Shown piece after piece: positions 35,950 through 45,547 of a DNA stretch of 64,000 nt. The position numbers and the translations under genes were made by a program. Origin of the DNA: Pseudonocardia sp. T1-2H (GTDB lineage: Bacteria; Actinomycetota; Actinomycetes; Mycobacteriales; Pseudonocardiaceae); contig NZ_JBBPCL010000001.1 in NCBI RefSeq assembly GCF_038039215.1, positions 4,526,001 to 4,590,000 of the forward strand, read 5' to 3'. The first letter of the stretch is position 1, and every line of letters begins with the position of its first letter. The notes below the pieces were generated by a model. It ran no database searches, was not told the origin of the DNA, and saw nothing but the letters and a program-made list of their open reading frames with translations.

Positions 35950-36004
35950 AGCACGGTCATAGCGTCGCCACGATCGTGAAGGCCGAACGAAGGAGCCAGT
36001 GAGC

Positions 36005-37428
36005 GTGTTCAGCAACTCCGAAGAGGTACTCAAGTACATCTCGGACGAGAAGGTCGAGTACGTCGACATCAGGTTCTGCGACCTGCCCGGCGTCATGCAG
36101 CACCTCACCGTCCCCGCCACGGCGTTCGATCAGGACTTCATCGACGGTGGCATCGCGTTCGACGGGTCGTCCGTCCGCGGCTTCCAGGCCATCAACGAGT
36201 CGGACATGGCGCTGTTCCCGGACCCCGCCACGGCCCGCCTGGACCCGTTCCGCAAGCACAAGACGCTCAACATGAACTTCTTCGTGCACGACCCGATCAC
36301 CGGCGAGCCCTACAGCCGTGACCCGCGGAACGTCGCCCGCAAGGCCGAGGAGTACCTCGCCGCCTCCGGCATCGCGGACACCTGCTACTTCGGTGCCGAG
36401 GCCGAGTTCTACATCTTCGACTCGGTTCGGTTCGGGTCGGACCCGCACCAGCAGTACAGCCACATCGACTCCGTCGAGGGCTGGTGGAACACCGGCCGCG
36501 AGGAGGTCGGCGGCAACCTGGGCTACAAGGTCCCCTTCAAGGGTGGCTACTTCCCGGTCCCGCCGGTCGACCACTACGCGGACCTGCGTGACGACATGGC
36601 CACGAACCTGATCAACAGCGGGTTCGAGCTGGAGCGCGGCCACCACGAGGTGGGCACCGCCGGCCAGGCCGAGATCAACTACAAGTTCAACACGCTGCTG
36701 CACTCCGCAGACGACGTGATGCTCTTCAAGTACATCATCAAGAACACCGCCTGGCACGCCGGCAAGACCGTCACCTTCATGCCGAAGCCCCTCTTCGGTG
36801 ACAACGGCTCGGGCATGCACGCCCACCAGTCGCTGTGGAAGGACGGCGTGCCGCTGTTCCACGACGAGGCCGGCTACGGCGGCCTCTCGGACCTGGCGCG
36901 CTACTACATCGGCGGCATCCTGCACCACGCGCCGTCGCTGCTGGCGTTCACCAACCCGACGGTGAACTCCTACCACCGCCTGGTCCCCGGCTTCGAGGCC
37001 CCGGTCAACCTGGTCTACTCGGCCCGGAACCGCTCCGCCTGCATCCGGATCCCGCTGACGGGCAACAACCCGAAGGCCAAGCGCCTCGAGTTCCGCTGCC
37101 CGGACTCGTCCGGCAACCCGTACCTGGCGTTCGCCGCGATGATGATGGCCGGCCTGGACGGGATCAAGAACAAGACGGAGCCCGCGGCCCCGATCGACAA
37201 GGACCTCTACGAGCTCCGCCGGAGGAGCTCAAGGACATCGCGCAGGTCCCGGCCAGCCTCGACGCGGTCATCGACCGGCTCGAGGAGGACCACGACTACC
37301 TGCTCGACGGCGGCGTGTTCACCCCGGACCTCATCGAGACCTGGATCGCCCACAAGCGGGAGAACGAGATCGACCCGCTGCGTCTTCGCCCGCACCCCTA
37401 CGAGTTCGCCCTGTACTACGACGTCTGA
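36005..37428 (+). CDS. glnA: Glutamine synthetase type I, GlnA1 (single-base frameshift)
   Basis: GlnA1 makes glutamine from glutamate, ammonia and ATP as a dodecamer. The start is set at the GTG at 36005 ([12 protein letters not shown]), 9 nt after AGGAG; a GTG at 35999 is too close to it. Recognisable parts are [44 protein letters not shown] and [12 protein letters not shown]. The adenylylation tyrosine (DLYEL, codon 37208-37210) is present, but two codons later a C is missing near 37216. The rest, [10 protein letters not shown] to [10 protein letters not shown], continues in another frame to 37428. The corrected protein has about 474 residues. Breakage of this gene in a living strain is unlikely. 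Confidence 0.93.
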
Positions 37429-37524
37429 TCGTGGGCGTCGGCGTACTTCGACGTCCGATCGGCGTAGAGCGATCCGACCTGCTGTGAGCGGTCGGACCGC
37501 GCGATCGGACGGTCTCGCCCGGTG

Positions 37525-37560
37525 ACGGCCCGGCATCCCTCTCGGGGGATGCCGGGCCGT
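37525..37560 (+). terminator. Strong terminator hairpin downstream of glnA1
   Basis: ACGGCCCGGCATCCC (37525-37539) pairs perfectly with 37546-37560 over 15 bp around a 6-nt loop; TTGCCCTTT follows. It separates glnA1 from the oxygenase gene. Confidence 0.85.
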
Positions 37561-37619
37561 TGCCCTTTCGCGGCTCCCCGAGGCAGCCCTTTCCCGGCTT
37601 CGACCGGCAGGATGGACCC

Positions 37620-38639
37620 ATGGCCGACATCGCGATCCCGGTCCTGCGCCTCACCGAAGCCCGCACCCCGGACGGCGGGTTCGCCCCGGCGTTCCTGGAC
37701 GAGCTGCGGCGAGCGCTGCACGAGGTCGGGTTCCTGCAGCTCACGGACTTCGGCGCCGACGCCGGCCAGGTCGACGAGCTCGCGGACGTCACCCGCCGCT
37801 TCTTCGCCCTTCCGCTCGCCGATCGCCTGGCGCTGGACAACCGGGCATCGCCGCACTTCCGCGGGTACACCCGGCTGGGCCACGAGATCACCGCCGGCCG
37901 CCCGGACGCCCGCGAGCAGCTGGACTTCGCCCCGGAGCAGGCACCGCTCCCCCGCGACGAGTGGGACGCGACGTACCGCCTGCTGGAGGGCCCCAACCAG
38001 TGGCCCGACGCGTCGTTGCCGGAGCTACGGGAGAAGGTCCTGGCCTGGGCGGAGCTGCTGTCGGGCGTCGGCACCGAGCTGACCCGGGCGCTCGCCGCGG
38101 CCCTCGGCCTGCCCGAGACCCACTTCGACGCCGTGTTCGCCGCCGCCCCGCACTGGTTCGGCAAGCTGATCCGCTACGTCGGCGTCGAGGACGAGGACCT
38201 GCAGGCCCAGGGCGTCGGGCCGCACGCGGACTGGGGTTTCCTCACGCTGCTCCTGCAGGACTCGACCGGCGGGCTGCAGGCGCGGCCGTCGCGCTCCGGC
38301 GAGTGGGTCGACGTGCCGCCGCTCGACGGGGCGCTCGTCGTCAACGTCGGGGAGATGCTGGAGGTCGCCACCCACGGCTACCTGGTGGCGACGGTCCACC
38401 GGGTGCTGCCGTGCAGGCCGGGGACGACGCGGCAGTCGATCGGCTTCTTCTGGTCGCCGCGCCTGGACGCGACCCTGGACCCGGTCCCGCTGACCCGAGA
38501 GCTCGCGGCGCACGCCCCCGGCGTCACCGAGACCGAGCACAACGCGATGCTCCCCCGCTTCGGGGACAACGCGCTCAAGGGCTGGCTTCGCTCACATCCC
38601 GAGGTGGCGGCGCGTCATCACGCGGACCTGCTGGGCTGA
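37620..38639 (+). CDS. 2-oxoglutarate/Fe(II)-dependent dioxygenase (isopenicillin N synthase-like)
   Basis: The 339-residue protein has the DIOX_N domain (IAIPVLRLTEA, LHEVGFLQLTDFG) and the jelly-roll core. The iron ligands are His202 and Asp204 in GPHADWGFLTLL and His260 in ATVHRVL. Arg271 with Ser273 (RQSIGFF) is the usual 2-oxoglutarate carboxylate site. Family members hydroxylate, desaturate or cyclise small molecules. It starts an accessory block between glnA1 and glnE. Its 3' end overlaps the convergent EamA gene by 65 bp. The substrate is unknown. Confidence 0.88.
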   Translation: MADIAIPVLRLTEARTPDGGFAPAFLDELRRALHEVGFLQLTDFGADAGQVDELADVTRRFFALPLADRLALDNRASPHFRGYTRLGHEITAGRPDAREQLDFAPEQAPLPRDEWDATYRLLEGPNQWPDASLPELREKVLAWAELLSGVGTELTRALAAALGLPETHFDAVFAAAPHWFGKLIRYVGVEDEDLQAQGVGPHADWGFLTLLLQDSTGGLQARPSRSGEWVDVPPLDGALVVNVGEMLEVATHGYLVATVHRVLPCRPGTTRQSIGFFWSPRLDATLDPVPLTRELAAHAPGVTETEHNAMLPRFGDNALKGWLRSHPEVAARHHADLLG

Positions 38640-39579
38640 TCGGTCGAGTCGAGCGGGGTGCCGCGGGACGGCCACGGGTCAGGGCGACGCCCGTCAGGAT
38701 CAGCACGCCGCCGAACAGCTGGACCGCGCCGGGCACCTCGCCGAGCAACAACCAGGACCCGAGCGCGGACGCCACCACCTCCAGCAGCGCCACGAGCGAG
38801 CCGCGGGCCGCGCCGATCCGGGAGATCGCGGCGATCCCGGTGAGGTAGGCGACGACCGTCGAGACCAGGACGAGCAGGGTGGCGGCGAGCGGCCAGCCGA
38901 GGTCCGCACCGGCCAGGACGACCGGGGCCGCAGCCGGGTCGACGACCAGCGGCAACAGCCCCACGGTGCCGAGCACCGCGACGACGACGGTCCCGACCGT
39001 CATCCCGACACCGGCCAGTACCAGCGGCGGCGTCGACGAGCCCGCACGGTCCGCGAGCAGGAAGTACGACGCCTGGCAGACGGCCGCGACGAGCCCCCAG
39101 GCGACGCCGACCGGGTCCAGCCCGCCGCCCGTCCAGATCTCGACGACGAACGACAGCCCGACGAGCGCGATCACCCCGCCGGCCAACGTCCGCGTCCCGG
39201 GCGGCTGCCGCCGGACCACCCACACCCAGGCGACGACCAGGACCGGGCCGAGGTACTCCAGCAGCAGCGCGATGCTGACCGGCATGTAGCGGACGGCGTT
39301 GAAGAACGCGACCTGCACCCCGGCCATGGCCAGCACGCCGTAGAGCAGCAATGCGGGCGCGTCCGCCCGCAGCGCCGCGAGGACGCCGGGCCGCAGCACC
39401 GCCAGCACGATCAGCAGCACGAACGCCGAGCCGCCGACCCGGACCAGGACCGCCCCGGCCGAGGACCAGCCTGCGTCGATCAGGGCCTTGGCGAGCGGGC
39501 CGGACGTGCCGAACGAGACCGCCGAGACGACGGCCAGGACGAGCCCCGCCGACGACGAGGCGCGGACCGCTGTGCTCAG
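38575..39579 (-). CDS. EamA-family (DMT) permease
   Basis: The protein of about 334 residues has ten hydrophobic segments in two EamA halves, with LLLEYLGPVLVVAWVWVV near the middle of the first and AYLTGIAAISRIGAARGSLVALLEV late in the second. The first helices (LVLAVVSAVSFGTSGPLAKA) are only included if translation starts upstream of the GTG at 39420. In that stretch no ATG, GTG or TTG is in frame. The best candidate is a CTG at 39579 overlapping the TGA of the preceding gene (CTGA), so a coupled non-canonical start or a base error is implied. It probably exports a metabolite or amino acid. Confidence 0.78.
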   Translation of the reverse strand: MSTAVRASSSAGLVLAVVSAVSFGTSGPLAKALIDAGWSSAGAVLVRVGGSAFVLLIVLAVLRPGVLAALRADAPALLLYGVLAMAGVQVAFFNAVRYMPVSIALLLEYLGPVLVVAWVWVVRRQPPGTRTLAGGVIALVGLSFVVEIWTGGGLDPVGVAWGLVAAVCQASYFLLADRAGSSTPPLVLAGVGMTVGTVVVAVLGTVGLLPLVVDPAAAPVVLAGADLGWPLAATLLVLVSTVVAYLTGIAAISRIGAARGSLVALLEVVASALGSWLLLGEVPGAVQLFGGVLILTGVALTRGRPAAPRSTRPISPAGPRDDAPPPRDVSEASP

Positions 39580-40013
39580 TCCTCGGCTCCGGTGACGGGG
39601 ACCAGACCGGCCGCCTCGATCCCCGCGACGGCCGCGGCCTCGTCGTTCAGCGACAGGTCCCCGGTGACGCCGACGGCGCCGAGCAGCGTGCCCTCGGCGT
39701 CGCGGACGAAGACGCCGCCCGGCACGGAGAGGATCTTGCCGCCGGCGAGGGTGGCGACGGAGGTGAAGAACTCCGGGGAGTCCGCGGCGCGCGCGGCGAT
39801 CGCCCGGTTGGTCATGCCGAGGGCCAGGACGCCGTTCGCCTTGGCGACGGCGAGATCGGGTCGCATGTAGCCGGACCCGTCCTGCCGCGCGAGGGCGACG
39901 ATCGCGCCGCCCGGGTCGAGGACGGCGACGGTCAGCGGCTTGAACCCCTGTTCCGCGCCGTGCGACAACGCTGCCGCGACGACGGTCTGGGCCTGCTCCA
40001 ACGAGATGCTCAC
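39576..40013 (-). CDS. GlcG/HbpS-family protein
   Basis: The 145-residue protein matches the GlcG/HbpS (DUF336) family, with LTVAVLDPGGAIVALARQDG, ITNRAI-like GMTNRAIAARA, and VGVTGDLSLNDEAAAVAGI at the C-terminus. HbpS of Streptomyces binds haem and modulates an adjacent two-component system; other members lie in glycolate or propanediol loci. No sensor kinase or secretion signal is seen here, so a cytosolic small-molecule or haem-binding role is only inferred. The GTG start is at 40013; its stop overlaps the presumed EamA start. Confidence 0.82.
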   Translation of the reverse strand: MSISLEQAQTVVAAALSHGAEQGFKPLTVAVLDPGGAIVALARQDGSGYMRPDLAVAKANGVLALGMTNRAIAARAADSPEFFTSVATLAGGKILSVPGGVFVRDAEGTLLGAVGVTGDLSLNDEAAAVAGIEAAGLVPVTGAED

Positions 40014-40094
40014 GGCCGCGAGCCTCTCACGCCGGGCCCTCCGACGCGATCAGTGGGAGGCGGCCACCGAGGGGCGCGGGACACCGTGACCGCC

Positions 40095-43000
40095 TCAGCG
40101 GCGGCCGGGCTGCGGGACCCCGACGGACAGCTCCACCGACACCGGACGGTGCCCGCCGACCCGCACCGACCGGACGCCGGGCTGCTCGGCGTGCGCGGTG
40201 ACCGTGTAGTCCCCCGGCGCGATCCCGGTGAAGCGGAACGTGCCGTCCTGGCCGGTCCGGGCGGTGCCGACGACGGTGCCGTGCCCGTCCAGCAGCGTGG
40301 TGACGATGTCCGGCGCCGGGTGCGGACCGGCGTGCACGACGCCGTCGACGGTCCCGCCCTGCTGGGCCGTCCCGGCGGGGCGGATGTCGTGACGCTGCGG
40401 CAGACCGCCGATCCGCACGCGCTCCGCGACCGGGTTGCCCGCCTCGCCGTAACCGACGACGAGGTGCTCGCCCGGCCCCGGGACGGTGATCCGGTAGCCG
40501 CCGTCCGGGCCGGACACGGTGGAGGCGACCTGGTTGCCGGCCCCGTCGAACACGACGACCGAGGCACCCGGCACGGGCTGTCCGGTGCCGCCGAGGACGC
40601 TCCCGACGAGGCCGGGCCGGGTCGGGGAAGCTCGGCCGGCGCCTGGCCCGGTGCGAGCCGGCTCGGTGCGACCTGGCCCGGTGCGACCTGGCCCGGTGCG
40701 GGCTCGCTCGATGCGGGCTGAGCGGCCCGGCCCCAGCCCGCTGCGGCCTGAGGCCGAGGTCCCGTGGCCCGCTCGCGTGCCGCGGCGTGGCGGGGCGTGC
40801 GGTCGTTCCCGTTCCCTGCGGCCCCCACGCCCACGGCGGCCGCCGCCGGAGCGGTCCACCCTGCCGTGGTGGCGTCGGTCGGCGTTCCGGCCGCGGACGG
40901 CGTCAGGTTGTCGGGCTCGTCCTCGGCAGCGAGCGGCGCCTCCGGATCCCGCCTCCCCAGGCGCGCCCGCAGCCGCTCCACCAGCGTGTAGAGCACCGGG
41001 ACGAGCACGAGCGTCAGCAGGGTCGAGCTGATCAGACCGCCGATCACGACGATCGCGAGCGGCTGGGAGATGAACACCCCGCCGCCGGTGAGCCCGAGGG
41101 ACATCGGCAGCAGCGCGAAGATCGTCGCGACCGCCGTCATCAGGATGGGCCGCAGGCGTTGAGCGGACCCCTCCAGGACCGCCTCCCGCAGTCCGCGCCC
41201 ATCCCGGCGGAACTGGTTGACCAGGTCGATCAGCACGATCGCGTTCGTCACCACGATGCCGACCAGCATCAGCATGCCGATCAGCGCCGGCACCCCCAGC
41301 GGCGTGCCCGTGGCCAGGAGCAGCACGATCGCGCCGGTCGCCGCGAACGGGATCGAGACGAGCAGGATCAGCGGCTGCACGAGGCTGCGGAAGGTCAGCA
41401 CCATCACCAGGTAGACGACCGCGATCGCGACGAGCAGCGCGATCCCGAGCTGGGCGAACGCGTCGTCCTGCTGGGTGCTGACGCCCCCGATCTCCGCCGT
41501 CGCCCCGGCCGGGAGGGTGAGCCCGTCCAGCGTGGTGCGCAGGGTGGCGGTGGCGGCGCCGACGTCGTCCCCGGTGGGTCGCGCGGTGATCTGCGCGCTC
41601 CGGGCGCCGTCCGTGTGCCCGATGCTCGGGGCGGTGCTGCTCTCGGTGACCGTGGCGACGTCGGCGAGGGTGCCGCGGCCGAGCGGCAGCGCGCTCAGGG
41701 CCGCGACGTCCGCGGGTGCGTCCCCGGTGCGGACGACGACGTTCCGGGTGACCCCGTCGACGCTCAGCGTGCCGACCGGGCTGCCGCGCAGCGCGGCCGC
41801 CACGAGCTGCCCGACCTGGGCCTCGGTGAGCCCGGCGGCGGCCGCCTTCGCGCGGTCCACGCTCACCTCGACGGTGGGCTGGGCAGCGGCGAGGTCGTTG
41901 CGGACGTCCGTGACCCCCGCGATCCCGGCGACCGCTTGCTGCACCTGGTCCGCGGCCTGCGCGAGGACCCGGGGGTCGTCCGCGCGGACCGCGACCGAGA
42001 GGTTGTTGCTGCCGAAGCCGCCCTGGCCGCCGGACACGGTGAGCTGCCCGACCTGGTCCTCCCCACCGAGCGCGGCGAACCGGGTGCGCAGGTCGTCCTG
42101 GACGGCGGTGGCGTCCGCGCCGTCCCGCAGGGTGATCGAGAACCGGGTGGCGCTGAGCGAGCGGCCGGGCGGGCCGAACGTGCCGCCGCCGGCCCCGACG
42201 GTCACCTGGTAGCTCGCCACGTCCTCGTCCCCGGTCAGGACCGTCTCGACACGCTTCGCCGCGGCGTCCGCCTTCGGCAGCGCCGTGCCGGGCGGCATCT
42301 CCTGGCTGACCGAGACGGTGTCCCCGCCCGCGTCGCCGATGAAGTTCGTGGTGAGCTGCGGGGCGAGGGCGAGCGTGCCGCCGAGGATCAGCACGGAGAC
42401 GACCACCGAGATCACCGGATGCCCGATCGAGCCGCGGAGGACCGGCAGGTAGCCGCGCTGCAGCCACGTGCGCTTCTCGTGTTCCTCGGCCGCGGGGACG
42501 GGGGCGCCCTTCTTCTGCTTCCGCCGCAGCACGGCGGACGCGAGCACCGGCACCACGGTCAGCGAGACGACCAGCGACGCGAGCAGCGCCGCCGCGACCG
42601 TCACCGCGAAGGGCCGGAAGAGCTCCCCGACCTGGCCGCCGACCAGGCCGATCGGGGCGAAGACCGCCACCGTGGTGACCGTGGACGCGGTGATCGCGCC
42701 GGCGACCTCCCGGACGGCACGGATCACCGTGCGCGCGACGGCGGCCTTCGGCAGGCCGGGTCTCAGGTGCCGCGAGATGTTCTCGATGACGACGATCGAG
42801 TCGTCCACCACGCGGCCGATGGCCACGGTGAGCGCGCCGAGGGTGAGGATGTTGAGCGTCTCGCCCGTCAGGTCCAGCACGATCATCGCGATCAGCACGG
42901 ACAGCGGGATGGACACCGCCGTCACCAGCGTCGCGCGCACGGACAGCAGGAACAGCAGGATCACAATGATGGCGAACGCGAGCCCGAGCAGGCCCTCGGT

Positions 43001-43999
43001 GGTGAGGTCCTCGACGGACTGCTCGATGAACGGCGCCTGGTCGAACACCACCGTGACCTGCGCGTTCTGCGCCGCTCCGCCGAGGGTGTCTGCGATGCGG
43101 GGCAGCAGGGCCTGCACGTCGTGGGAGACGGCGACGGTGTTGGCGTCCTCGGCCTTGACGACGCCGACGCCGACGCTGGGCACGCCGTTGGTGCGGGTGT
43201 AGCCGGTGGCGGGCGCGGGCGCTTCGGTGACCGTGGCGACGTCACCGAGCCGGACCGGGCCGCCGGGCGAGCTCAGGTAGAGGTCCGCGAGCGCCTCGAC
43301 CGAGGTGATCGGGGTGCCGACCTCGACGGTCAGCGGGTTCGTGTCCGGGGAGAGCTGGCCTGCGGGCACACGCACGCCGTTGGCCTGCAGCAACGTGGAG
43401 ATCCCCTGCATGGAGACGCCCCGGGCGGCCGCCTCGGCGGGGTCGAGCGTGAGGGTGACCTGGGACGTCGTGATCCCGGTGAGCGTCACGTCCGAGACCC
43501 CGTCGACGCCGGCCAGCAGTGGCTGCACGTCCGTCCGGAGGATGTCCGCCACGCGCTCCTGCGGGAGGTTCGACGACACCGCGAGCTGGACGACCGGGAT
43601 GTTCCCGATCCCGCCGGTGACGACCCGCGGGGTGACCCCGGTGGGCAGCGCCAGCCCCTGCACGGCGCGCTGGAGCTGGGAGGTCAGGTCGTCGGTGTTC
43701 GTGCCGTACTCGAGGTTCAGCGTGACCACCGACGAGCCGTTCGTGCTGGTCGACGTGGTGCCGGTGACCCCGGTGATCCGCCCGACCGCCTGCTCGATCG
43801 GCGTGGTGACCTGCTCCTCGACCGCCTCCGGCGAGGCGCCCTGGTACGTGGTGGCGACGGTGGCCACCGGCACGTCCAGCGACGGGAAGAGCTCCTGGCG
43901 CAACGAGGTGGTGCTGAGCACGCCGAACACGACGAGCAGGACGGTGGCCAGCCCGACGACGGCGCGGTTGCGCAGGCTGAGCCGGGCGAGCCAGGTCAT
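40095..43999 (-). CDS. RND (HAE1-type) efflux permease with C-terminal CarboxypepD_reg-like domains (frameshift in the linker)
   Basis: From the ATG at 43999 about 1,030 residues form a typical AcrB/SwrC-like RND permease: MTWLARLSLRNRAVVG, TVATTYQGASPEAVEEQVT, the helix 4 motif GRVVDDSIVVIENI and a second permease half ending LVPVLYTLVERLRARLG. An Ala/Pro/Gln-rich linker with APGQVAPGQVAP repeats follows. About 40600-40650 the frame shifts (one base missing) into two beta-sandwich repeats, GLVGSVLGGTGQPVPGASV with GPDGGYRITVPGPGEHLVV, and GGTVDGVVHAGPHPAPDIV with GIAPGDYTVTAHAEQPG, ending at 40095. These resemble carboxypeptidase regulatory/Cna-B domains. No membrane-fusion partner is adjacent. 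The substrate is unknown. Confidence 0.82.
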
Positions 44000-44147
44000 G
44001 TGGCGGGCCTTCCGGAACGGGAACGGGAGCCCGATTCAACAGTGCTCGTCCGAGTCTTCCGCGATCACCGCTGAGAATCTCCTGAGCCCTCCCGCCCGGA
44101 AGGCGGCGAGAAGGGCACGGTGTGACACACACCATGCCCGAGGCCCG

Positions 44148-44576
44148 TCAGGCGGCGCGGGTCAGTGCGATGAGCGGGATCGTGCGGATGCCCTCGGTCT
44201 TCCTCGCGTAGTCGCCGAAGCCCGGGTTGAGGCCGACGATCTTGTCCCACTGCGCGTCCCGCTCGTCGCCGGTGATCTCCTCGGCGTGCGCGGTGAAGGT
44301 GTCCACCCCGGAGTCCGTGGCGAGCTCGACGGTGACGTCCGGCGTGGTCTTGAGGTTGTGGTACCAGGCCGGGTGCGACGGCGCGCCCGCCGCGGAGGCG
44401 ACGATGACGTAGTGGTCCGGCTCGGGGAAGTAGATGAGCGGGGTCACGCGCTCGGCGCCGGACTTGGCGCCGACGTGGTGCAGCAGGATCATCGGCGCGC
44501 CCTCGAAGGGCGGGCCGACCTTGCCGTCGTTCTCGCGGAACTCGCGGATGACGCGGGCGTTGAAGTCCTCGGGCAT
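44148..44576 (-). CDS. Deazaflavin-dependent nitroreductase (Ddn)-family protein
   Basis: The 142-residue protein matches the F420H2-dependent Ddn/DUF385 split-barrel family. MILLHHVGAKSGAERVTPLIY and HYVIVASAAGAPSHPAWYHNL are characteristic, with TTPDVTVELATD after them. In mycobacteria relatives reduce quinones or activate nitroimidazoles. It starts at the ATG at 44576 and is followed upstream by the M50 protease gene on the same strand. The natural substrate is not known. Confidence 0.88.
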   Translation of the reverse strand: MPEDFNARVIREFRENDGKVGPPFEGAPMILLHHVGAKSGAERVTPLIYFPEPDHYVIVASAAGAPSHPAWYHNLKTTPDVTVELATDSGVDTFTAHAEEITGDERDAQWDKIVGLNPGFGDYARKTEGIRTIPLIALTRAA

Positions 44577-44607
44577 GGATGTCCTCCGTGGTGGTCGAGG
44601 GCCCCGT

Positions 44608-45348
44608 TCAGAACAGCAGGACCCAGGCGGCGGTGACCGTCGCCGCCGTCCCGACGAACCAGAACAGCGCCGCCCACATTCCCCCCGGGATCCCCGTCAG
44701 ACCCGCCAGCTGGTCCGCGTCCGAACTGCCCCTGCGGCCGTGCCGACGGGTGCGGCGTCGGGAGCGCTGCAGCTCCCGGACCGCCCGGACACCCCCGAAC
44801 AGCAGGAACCAGCAGAGCGCGGCGGCGAACCCGGCGCGGACGTCCGGCGGCGCCCAGACCGCGGCGAGTCCCAGGACTCCCCCGGTGACCAGCACGGCGA
44901 GCGCGCCGAACGCGTTGCGGATCTGGATCAGGGTCGCGACGAGCAGCGCGAGTGCGACCCACAGCAGAGCCCGGGTGTTGCCGGTGGCGACGAGCGCGGC
45001 GCCGCCGAGCCCGAGCAGCGGCGGCGCGACGTAGCCCGCGAGGAACATCAGGACGACACCCGGGCCGCGTCCCGCGCCCGTCGAATGGGTGACCCCGGAG
45101 GTGTCCGCGTGCAGCCGGATCCCGGTGAGCCCGCGCCCGACCAGGACCGCGACCAGCGCGTGCCCGCCCTCGTGTGCGATCGTCACGACGGTGCGGGTCA
45201 TCCGCCAGCTCAGCGGCACCAGCACGACTGCCAGCGCGATCGCCGCGGCCGCCAGCTCCGCCGGGCGCGCGGACAGCTGGTCGAACGCGCCCGTGAACGC
45301 GTCCGACAGGTTTTCGATCAGCGGTGGCACGTCGTCCAGTGTGCCCAA
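44608..45348 (-). CDS. M50-family zinc metalloprotease, membrane protein
   Basis: The 246-residue protein has several membrane helices with the protease motif HEGGH (His59, Glu60, His63, counted from a TTG at 45348) in VVTIAHEGGHALVAVLVG. A conserved C-terminal SSDADQLAGLTGIPGGMW supplies the likely third metal ligand. The actinobacterial M50B branch is related to site-2 proteases, and its substrates are unknown. A GTG at 45330 is an equally plausible start because no ribosome site supports the TTG. It precedes the Ddn-like gene by 31 bp on the same strand. Confidence 0.82.
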   Translation of the reverse strand: MGTLDDVPPLIENLSDAFTGAFDQLSARPAELAAAAIALAVVLVPLSWRMTRTVVTIAHEGGHALVAVLVGRGLTGIRLHADTSGVTHSTGAGRGPGVVLMFLAGYVAPPLLGLGGAALVATGNTRALLWVALALLVATLIQIRNAFGALAVLVTGGVLGLAAVWAPPDVRAGFAAALCWFLLFGGVRAVRELQRSRRRTRRHGRRGSSDADQLAGLTGIPGGMWAALFWFVGTAATVTAAWVLLF

Positions 45349-45486
45349 TCCCGGTTCCCACGGTCTGCGGGGCTCGACCTCACAGGAGTCCTTCCGGCTA
45401 CCGCCGGTACGACGCGGCCGCCGTGGCCCGGCTCGATCTCCTCAATGGCAACTGCTGCGTCTGCAACTGCTGAGCGCGCGTTTCCC

Positions 45487-45542
45487 CAGTTCACCCGGGG
45501 TCGTGCGCGCGGAGCCTCGTTCTAGCGAGGCTCCGCGCGCAC
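45487..45542. repeat. Palindrome with conserved flank at the 3' end of glnE
   Basis: GTGCGCGCGGAGCCTCG (45503-45519) is perfectly complementary to 45526-45542 over 17 bp around TTCTAG. It lies 5 bp beyond the glnE stop. The 16 bp before the stem match those before the element at 30414. Confidence 0.85.
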
Positions 45543-45547
45543 AGGGG

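Noticed and set aside
37620..45348. Specialised-metabolite biosynthetic cluster
   Set aside because: An oxygenase and exporters are present but there is no core synthase (PKS, NRPS, terpene, RiPP precursor) and the genes are not in one operon.
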